From an uncultured Mollicutes bacterium (GTDB lineage: Bacteria; Bacillota_I; Bacilli_A; RFN20; CAG-449), in contig URVS01000012.1 in assembly GCA_900551385.1 (NCBI GenBank), forward strand, positions 1 to 14,425: DNA of 14,425 nucleotides, in the 5' to 3' direction. Positions 6,725-11,732 of the stretch are shown one piece after another; position 1 is the stretch's first letter; each line of letters starts with the position of its first letter. The notes below the pieces were generated by a model. That model ran no database searches, was not told the DNA's origin, and was given only the letters and a program-made list of their open reading frames with translations. Made by a program: the position numbers and the translations under genes.

Positions 6725-8350
6725 TTAGTTATTTTCTTTTATTTCTTTATTAGCTTCGAGTTTCTCTTTATCTTCTTTAGTATATTTTTCAACATTCATA
6801 AAGAAAAACATAATGCCCATAACTAAGTAAGCAATAGATTCAACACCAAATCCTAAGAAAGTATGAACAACTGGTTTAGAAGCAGCAGGCACAATAGAAT
6901 TAATTCCAACAATAATACCATTACATACACCAGCCATACAAACCATGATAGATCCATAAACAGCCATTGTAAATCCATCTGTACGAATACCATATTTTGC
7001 TTCTTGATGATCTAAAACATTAGCAAGTAAAGCTAAAGAAATATACATTGCAGGAGCTGTTCCTAAAGCTTTAATACAGAATGAAGCAACTGAAAGTCCA
7101 GTAACTGCACCAATATTTGCTTGAATAGCAGGAACTAAGGCTACGAAAGCTAAAGATCCACCAAGGAATGCTAACATACAGCCCATAACAATTGTTTTAG
7201 ATTTTGTAAAGCGATTTGCTAAAGGCCAAACAATAATCATGCCTAATGCAGTTGGAATTGCACCAACAGTATTAATTATTGATGATAAAGTACTTTGTCC
7301 AGTCATTGCAATAGAATAGAATGACATATCATTATTCTTCATTTGTCCGCCAAATTGATATAAGAAGAAGAAAACAATAATTAACCACCAGTATTTATCT
7401 TTTACACAAACTTTAATTTGTTCACCCATTGAAATAGATTTTACTTCTTCATTTCCAGCATTTTGATTCTTTTCAACGATTTCTTCAGTGATTCTTTCTC
7501 TTGTAAAGAAATATTCAAGTAAACAGCCTATAACTAAGCAAGCAACCATGATAATCATAAGAATAACCCATTTTGAGTTTGCTTGATCAGGTGTAATACC
7601 CATTGTATAAGCACCTAATGGATTAGCTTCAGTAACTTGAGTAGCAACACTCAAATCAGTAGTAACCTTTTCAACAATTTTATCACCTTCAAGAGCAGTA
7701 TATTTATAAGTTGGTAATAAACCAATAAAATCAACAAGTATTCCACCTGCCATACCAGATAAACCAGCTGCACCAAGTTGAGCAGCCATAATACAAGTTG
7801 ATAATAAGCCACGTTTCTTTTCATCACGAGTTGATAAATTAACTAATGCTGAATGTGAAGTATAATATAATGGCCATGCTAATGCATAATATAAATTATA
7901 TGCTACCGCGATAACAATAGAAGCAATTAAATTAGAAGTTGTACCATTAAATTGTTTTATTCCAACAAACCATGTAGCGCCTTCTGGTAATGGAACTAAG
8001 AACAAAGCAAGTAACGCAACTGCAATAATAGGCATACCTATCAAAATTAATGGTCTTGCTTTTCCTGCTAAAGTTGGTTTTCTTTCCATTAATTTTCCAA
8101 CAAATAAGTTTCCAATAATAATAACAATAGCTGATAAGATAGGAAGTAATGTCTCAAATAATGGAGCCCATTGTCCGAGCATTAAAACTTTATCCCAATA
8201 TTGAATAAGCCAAACATTAACTACACCATTACTAACAAGGGCTAAAATAGGTCCAAGTAAGTATCCAAGTCCAGCTTCAGGAAATAAAGTCACCCCATCT
8301 TTCTTAATTTTAGTTTTCATAAAAGATTTTTCAAAAAAACTAGTTTTCAT
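6725..8350 (-). CDS. GPH-family sugar:cation symporter (probable rhamnose or rhamnoside uptake)
   Basis: An integral membrane transporter of about 541 residues with roughly twelve hydrophobic helices in two halves, joined by a charged cytoplasmic loop (ITEEIVEKNQNAGNEEVKS). The N-terminal GLGYLLGPILALVSNGVVNVWLIQYW, NLYYALAWPLYYTSHSALVNL with STRDEKKRGLLST, and the YGIRTDGFTMAVYGS segment fit MelB/XynP-type glycoside-pentoside-hexuronide symporters of the major facilitator superfamily. Its position between a GH78 rhamnosidase and the rha operon argues for L-rhamnose or a rhamnosylated oligosaccharide as substrate. A TTG at 8356 could extend it two codons, but ATG 8350 is preferred, with an AGAG motif upstream; ATG 8320 is another possibility. 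A cre-like site and a possible leader ORF precede it. The terminator at 6676-6703 follows it. Confidence 0.88.
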   Translation of the reverse strand: MKTSFFEKSFMKTKIKKDGVTLFPEAGLGYLLGPILALVSNGVVNVWLIQYWDKVLMLGQWAPLFETLLPILSAIVIIIGNLFVGKLMERKPTLAGKARPLILIGMPIIAVALLALFLVPLPEGATWFVGIKQFNGTTSNLIASIVIAVAYNLYYALAWPLYYTSHSALVNLSTRDEKKRGLLSTCIMAAQLGAAGLSGMAGGILVDFIGLLPTYKYTALEGDKIVEKVTTDLSVATQVTEANPLGAYTMGITPDQANSKWVILMIIMVACLVIGCLLEYFFTRERITEEIVEKNQNAGNEEVKSISMGEQIKVCVKDKYWWLIIVFFFLYQFGGQMKNNDMSFYSIAMTGQSTLSSIINTVGAIPTALGMIIVWPLANRFTKSKTIVMGCMLAFLGGSLAFVALVPAIQANIGAVTGLSVASFCIKALGTAPAMYISLALLANVLDHQEAKYGIRTDGFTMAVYGSIMVCMAGVCNGIIVGINSIVPAASKPVVHTFLGFGVESIAYLVMGIMFFFMNVEKYTKEDKEKLEANKEIKENN

Positions 8351-8352
8351 TT

Positions 8353-8403
8353 TCAAATCTCTAGTAACATATAATCATCCTTTATATGTACTACTCCTTT
8401 CAT
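8353..8403 (-). other. Possible leader mini-ORF upstream of the transporter
   Basis: On the minus strand ATG at 8403 opens 16 codons (MKGVVHIKDDYMLLEI) ending in TGA at 8355-8353. That stop lies two bases before the transporter ATG (TGAAAATG). An internal ATG at 8370 (MLLEI) has AAAGGA at good spacing, a better ribosome-binding site than the transporter's own. It may deliver ribosomes by termination-reinitiation. An ORF this short is easily random, so this is only a candidate. Confidence 0.3.
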
Positions 8404-8434
8404 AATTTACAAGTCATGTCTTATATGGATGAAT

Positions 8435-8451
8435 TTGTATTAGAAATACAA
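8435..8451. promoter_or_regulatory. 17-bp palindrome, possible operator of the transporter gene
   Basis: TTGTATT (8435-8441), AGA, AATACAA (8445-8451): a perfect 7-bp inverted repeat just downstream of the possible -10 of the transporter promoter. A position at or after the transcription start would suit a repressor. The half-site AATACAA loosely resembles the TTACAATA core seen in the rhaB/araC spacer. Confidence 0.4.
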
Positions 8452-8470
8452 TTTTTATATACAGATATCT

Positions 8471-8486
8471 TTTTAATCGCTTACAA
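8471..8486 (-). promoter_or_regulatory. cre-like catabolite repression site
   Basis: The minus strand reads TTGTAAGCGATTAAAA, matching 15 of 16 positions of the Firmicutes CcpA site consensus WTGNAARCGNWWWCAW (the single C is replaced by A). A CG-containing core is conspicuous in this A/T-rich spacer. It lies about 120 bases before the transporter ATG in the promoter region, so repression by CcpA when preferred sugars are present is plausible. Confidence 0.5.
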
Positions 8487-8497
8487 TTAAATGATAA

Positions 8498-8534
8498 ATA
8501 CTAATAGAGATAAAACTATCAGCATTATTAGTAT
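8498..8534 (-). terminator. Nested stem-loop, possible terminator after GH78
   Basis: ATACTAATA (8498-8506) pairs perfectly with TATTAGTAT (8526-8534), and GATA/TATC (8509-8512/8517-8520) pair inside it. On the minus strand the stem is followed by TTTATCATTT, a weak T-tract. It is placed to end transcription from GH78 before the transporter promoter, but low stem GC content makes it a modest terminator. Confidence 0.4.
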
Positions 8535-8568
8535 ACAATTCAAAGAACAATGATAAATCATCATTCAA

Positions 8569-8594
8569 GTTGTGCACATAACTTTAAGCACAAC
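8569..8594. repeat. Inverted repeat with 7-bp arms after GH78
   Basis: GTTGTGC (8569-8575) and GCACAAC (8588-8594) are perfect inverted arms around a 12-base loop. The left arm also overlaps GTGCAC, allowing an alternative pairing. It lies just downstream of the GH78 fragment, and its arms are more GC-rich than the surrounding spacer. It could be part of the 3' end of that transcript; no T-tract directly follows on the minus strand. Confidence 0.4.
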
Positions 8595-8672
8595 AACAAT
8601 AAAAAAACTTTTTTTATTACCTAATTATGATTTTAATAAATTATTTAGTATTAATCAATAACGATTTAAAGA

Positions 8673-10094
8673 TTATAAATCATTTTCAAATAAATATTCA
8701 CCATGAGTTCTTATAAAAGTATCACCATTTGGCAAAACAATTTTTGCTTCACAACCATAAGGAACAGTTACACTCAATTTAAATTTATTATTTTCAATTT
8801 TCCAATCTGATTTAATAATTCCATAAGATGTTTTAGTTTCTGCTTTAGCATAAGTTAATGTCCCACCTAAGACAGGTTTAATTAAAAACTTTTTATATCC
8901 ACATTCTATTGGTTCAATACCAGCAACTTTCCTATATAAAAAATCACCAACTGATCCACTAGCATAATGATTAAAGGAAATCATTCCTCCTGTTCCATCA
9001 TTACCAATTTCACATTCACCATTTTCATCTAAGGCATCCCATCTTTCCCAAATAGTTGTCGCACCAACTTTTACTTCATATAACCAAGATGGACAAATAG
9101 TATTTTCTAACATTTTATATGCTTCTTTTACATAACCATTATCAACTAAAGCAAACAATATATATGGAGTTCCAGGAAATCCAGTTCCAATACAATAATT
9201 ATGCTTTTCAACTAATTTTTTAAGATTATAAGCAGCAGCTTTTTTATTGTATTCACTAAACATGTTAAATTGAAGTGGCAAAACATAACCAGTTTGGAAT
9301 TCATTATGAAGTTTTCCTTTTTTATCTGTAAAGATTGATTCATAAGCATCTGCTACTTTATTTGAAAAATTAAAATAAAATTCTTCATCTTCTTTTTTAT
9401 TTAAAATATGAGCAATATTACTTAACATCAATGAAGTATTTCTTAATGATGCAGTCGCAGTCCATTTACTTCTTTTTTGCCATTCACTCATTTTTTCAGC
9501 ATCAGGAGAAACCCAATCGCCAAAATGAAAAATACTTGGTGTATGCCATATATATCTATGTTTTCCAACACCAATAAGATTAGCCCAAAATTTGCATGCA
9601 TTAACATACTTTTTCATTGATTCATAAGATTCTTCTAAAATATGAATATTTCCTGTTTTTTCATATTCTGCCCATGGCACCAATAAAGCAGCATCACCCC
9701 AAAAATCAATAGCCATTTTTGGCATAGTAACAGGAAAACCATATTTATGAACTGGTATTGTAGTAGGAATTCCACCAGTTTTCAATTGTTGGCTTCTTAA
9801 ATCTAAAAGCCATTTATCTAAGAATCTACTTACATCAAAATTAAAAAAAGCAGTTTTAGCAAAAATTGCTATATCGCCAGTCCACCCCATTCTTTCATCT
9901 CTTTGAGGGCAATCAGTAGGTATATCTACAAAATTTGACTTACTAGACCAAATAATATTTTGTTGCAAACGATTAATTAAAGGATTTGAACATTCAAAAT
10001 TACCTACTTGCTCAATATCCGAATAAAGCACAATACCTTTAACCTCAATTTGTTCAATATTAATTCCTTCAATTGAAATATATCTAAAACCCAT
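8673..10094 (-). CDS. Alpha-L-rhamnosidase GH78, C-terminal (catalytic) fragment
   Basis: The catalytic half of a GH78 alpha-L-rhamnosidase, which by inverting hydrolysis releases terminal L-rhamnose from rhamnosides. It opens at MGFRYISIEG, a conserved motif that is internal in intact enzymes, so this ATG is not a true start; the frame is open back to 10184. The (alpha/alpha)6 barrel carries PTDCPQRDERMGWTGD (D61, E67, D74), the rhamnose-binding acidic cluster of the family, and ATTIWERWD with E350, the likely catalytic base. GTGGMISFNHYASGSVGDFL and the C-terminal beta domain are present to the end. Without the N-terminal domains on the same chain the product would probably not fold or be made efficiently. 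No signal peptide is seen in the family member as a whole, so an intact version would act in the cytoplasm on imported substrate. It is broken by the lesion at 10172-10200. Confidence 0.9.
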   Translation of the reverse strand: MGFRYISIEGINIEQIEVKGIVLYSDIEQVGNFECSNPLINRLQQNIIWSSKSNFVDIPTDCPQRDERMGWTGDIAIFAKTAFFNFDVSRFLDKWLLDLRSQQLKTGGIPTTIPVHKYGFPVTMPKMAIDFWGDAALLVPWAEYEKTGNIHILEESYESMKKYVNACKFWANLIGVGKHRYIWHTPSIFHFGDWVSPDAEKMSEWQKRSKWTATASLRNTSLMLSNIAHILNKKEDEEFYFNFSNKVADAYESIFTDKKGKLHNEFQTGYVLPLQFNMFSEYNKKAAAYNLKKLVEKHNYCIGTGFPGTPYILFALVDNGYVKEAYKMLENTICPSWLYEVKVGATTIWERWDALDENGECEIGNDGTGGMISFNHYASGSVGDFLYRKVAGIEPIECGYKKFLIKPVLGGTLTYAKAETKTSYGIIKSDWKIENNKFKLSVTVPYGCEAKIVLPNGDTFIRTHGEYLFENDL

Positions 10095-10171
10095 ATATGT
10101 TAAAGTTGGTGAAAACTCTTGATTTCCCTCTTTACAAATATAGGTTAATGTAGCTTTTGCGCTTTTAAAAA

Positions 10172-10200
10172 AATTGTAATTAAATTACCCTTTTTTTTTA
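10172..10200 (-). other. Frameshift lesion within the GH78 gene
   Basis: On the minus strand the N-terminal frame ends at TAA 10200-10198, just before a run of nine A (10199-10191). The next bases encode KKGNLITI in a second frame, a good match for the expected continuation. From about 10172, after a run of seven T, the C-terminal frame begins (FFKSAKATLTYICKEG). All three frames are used, and the family segment normally between these pieces (the HAE-L-DG-LR stretch, about 15 residues) is missing. Net effect: at least two indels plus a short deletion, flanked by homopolymers. Confidence 0.75.
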
Positions 10201-11193
10201 ATTCATTTTTGCATTTTTTATTTTTAAATAAATAATACCAGCAAAATTTTGTCCAAAATCAACAATATATTTATTATCAAGTTTATTTATAGATATTGGT
10301 AACATGGTTTCGTGTGGAACAACACTTGCTCCATAATCAAATAATAATTTCGGATTAATTTTTAATTTTTCATAACTTGCTTTATGATAATTTAATTTAT
10401 CAAATTCTAAATTAGCGTCATATGTTTCTCCATCATAAAAATCAGCCATTAACACAGGAGTAAAACTAGTTACTTCCCATGTATTATCAGAAGAAATGAT
10501 TTCATAAGTATTATCTTCATATTCAACATGAATATCACACAATATTGCTTGTCTATCGGCTACATCTCTATTTTTGCGGGTAAAAACAAACGAGCCGACT
10601 GCCCATCCACCTGCCACTAAAAAATATAAATCATTTTCTATACTTAATAAATTTGTAATATCATACATTTGATATTGTAATTGATGCTCATAAGAAGTAA
10701 ATCCTGGTGCAAAATATTTTTTACCAACTTTTTTACCATTGAGCAATAAATCATAAATTCCTATTGCAGTAGAATAAACTTTTACATTTTTTACTTTTTT
10801 ATTAAATACAAGATGTTTTTTAAAAATTAGAGGTTTAGGTGAAACACCTTTTTCAGTAAATTTATATTGATCATCACTTATCCATTTACCATTAAACGAA
10901 GTTAACATATATCCAGTTTCATAAATTAATGTAGTTTTATCATGATTGCCAAGGTTATCTTCAACATATAATTCAACTGTATATTTTGTAAATGGTTTTA
11001 ATTTATCACCATTATAAACAATACAAACTTGTGAAGTAGTTTCTATTTCCCAACCATTCATCTTTAAAATAGCTTTTCTGAGAATTGATTTTGCATCATC
11101 ACTAATTAAAGAAAAATTAAAAGATGGATGTTCATTATCTGAAAAGCAATATTCTTTTATATGATTAACTTTAAACTCTTTTATTTTAAACAT
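10198..11193 (-). CDS. Alpha-L-rhamnosidase GH78, N-terminal fragment
   Basis: The first 331 residues of the GH78 enzyme whose catalytic part is at 8673-10184. An Ig-like N-terminal domain (about 1-95) is followed by the jelly-roll Bac_rhamnosid_N region: KVYSTAIGIYDLLLNGKKVG, FAPGFTSYEHQLQYQMYDIT, AGGWAVGSF and MADFYDGETYDANLE are family signatures. The third domain begins at VDFGQNFAGIIYLKIK and is cut short. There is no signal peptide. ATG 11193 has AGGAGG eight to ten bases upstream, so the 5' end is intact and translation would start normally but stop at 10198. The gene follows the four-helix membrane protein by 72 bases, with a strong hairpin between. Fragment identity is secure. Whether the break is biological or a sequencing/assembly error is not decidable from one sequence. 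Confidence 0.9.
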   Translation of the reverse strand: MFKIKEFKVNHIKEYCFSDNEHPSFNFSLISDDAKSILRKAILKMNGWEIETTSQVCIVYNGDKLKPFTKYTVELYVEDNLGNHDKTTLIYETGYMLTSFNGKWISDDQYKFTEKGVSPKPLIFKKHLVFNKKVKNVKVYSTAIGIYDLLLNGKKVGKKYFAPGFTSYEHQLQYQMYDITNLLSIENDLYFLVAGGWAVGSFVFTRKNRDVADRQAILCDIHVEYEDNTYEIISSDNTWEVTSFTPVLMADFYDGETYDANLEFDKLNYHKASYEKLKINPKLLFDYGASVVPHETMLPISINKLDNKYIVDFGQNFAGIIYLKIKNAKMN

Positions 11194-11217
11194 GAATAGT
11201 TCCTCCTAGAAAATAAA

Positions 11218-11245
11218 GGGCTAATAATTTAATAATTAATAGCCC
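11218..11245 (-). terminator. Strong hairpin with T-tract directly before the GH78 ribosome-binding site
   Basis: GGGCTA pairs with TAGCCC at the base, then after one mismatch TAATT pairs with AATTA around a TAAT loop. On the minus strand the stem is followed by TTTATTTT. It terminates the GH3/membrane-protein transcript, or acts as an attenuator, since GH78 starts only 24 bases after it and the room left for a separate promoter is minimal. Confidence 0.75.
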
Positions 11246-11265
11246 TATTATTAATTTAATTTTTG

Positions 11266-11721
11266 TTAAGCTTCTTTTCTACCAAAGAAATTACTAACAA
11301 CTGAAAGTATACCTGTTACTAACATAAATGCTGTTGCAACAATTGCATTAATACAAGATGATCTAGCTACTAGGTTTCCACTTTCAAGATCAGATCCTAA
11401 AGCAATACCATAATAATAAACTCTATCACTTATAAAGTACATTGCAGCTCCTATCATAAAAAATGATACAGCAACTAATAATACATTTAAAACAATATTA
11501 ACAATTCTATTATCTTTTAAAGCAGTAAATCTAATGCCGATATTAGCTAAAATTATTAATAATGAGGTAACTAAGAACCAAATAATTGGTCCAGATACTG
11601 TTGCTTCAGTAAAATATGGCAATGATTTATTAACAGCATAAAGTATAATTGAAACAATGATTAATATAGATAAAATTGCATTGAGAATAAAACTAACGCC
11701 TTGATTTTTCATAAATTTCAT
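11266..11721 (-). CDS. Four-helix membrane protein of unknown function, partner of the GH3 gene
   Basis: I do not recognise a named family. The 151 residues form four hydrophobic segments (about 10-30, 43-63, 74-97 and 122-145) with the short charged tail FFGRKEA, so it is an integral membrane protein with little outside the bilayer apart from two loops (around KSLPYFTEATVSG and SDRVYYYGIALGSDLESG). The start at 11721 is chosen because its GGAG lies eight bases upstream and overlaps the TAG stop of the GH3 gene, so translation is coupled and equal amounts of both proteins may be made. As the GH3 protein also ends in a membrane helix, the two may sit together in the membrane as an anchored enzyme complex; this is inference from gene order. 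A hairpin terminator follows. Confidence 0.7.
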   Translation of the reverse strand: MKFMKNQGVSFILNAILSILIIVSIILYAVNKSLPYFTEATVSGPIIWFLVTSLLIILANIGIRFTALKDNRIVNIVLNVLLVAVSFFMIGAAMYFISDRVYYYGIALGSDLESGNLVARSSCINAIVATAFMLVTGILSVVSNFFGRKEA

Positions 11722-11732
11722 ATGCTTGTCTC

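Larger units (their letters stand above)
8357..8672. other. Non-coding spacer between transporter and GH78 fragment
   Basis: About 316 bases with no substantial gene. On the minus strand, from the GH78 end towards the transporter, it contains an A-run/T-run pair near 8599-8617, the inverted repeat 8569-8594, a nested stem-loop 8498-8534, a cre-like site 8471-8486, an A/T-rich possible -10 (TATAAA, 8459-8454), a 17-bp palindrome 8435-8451 and a candidate mini-ORF. It reads as GH78 3' end plus transporter promoter and leader. Confidence 0.7.

Noticed and set aside
8354..8356. TTG start two codons before the transporter ATG
   Set aside because: No ribosome-binding site at suitable distance; ATG at 8350 is better placed.
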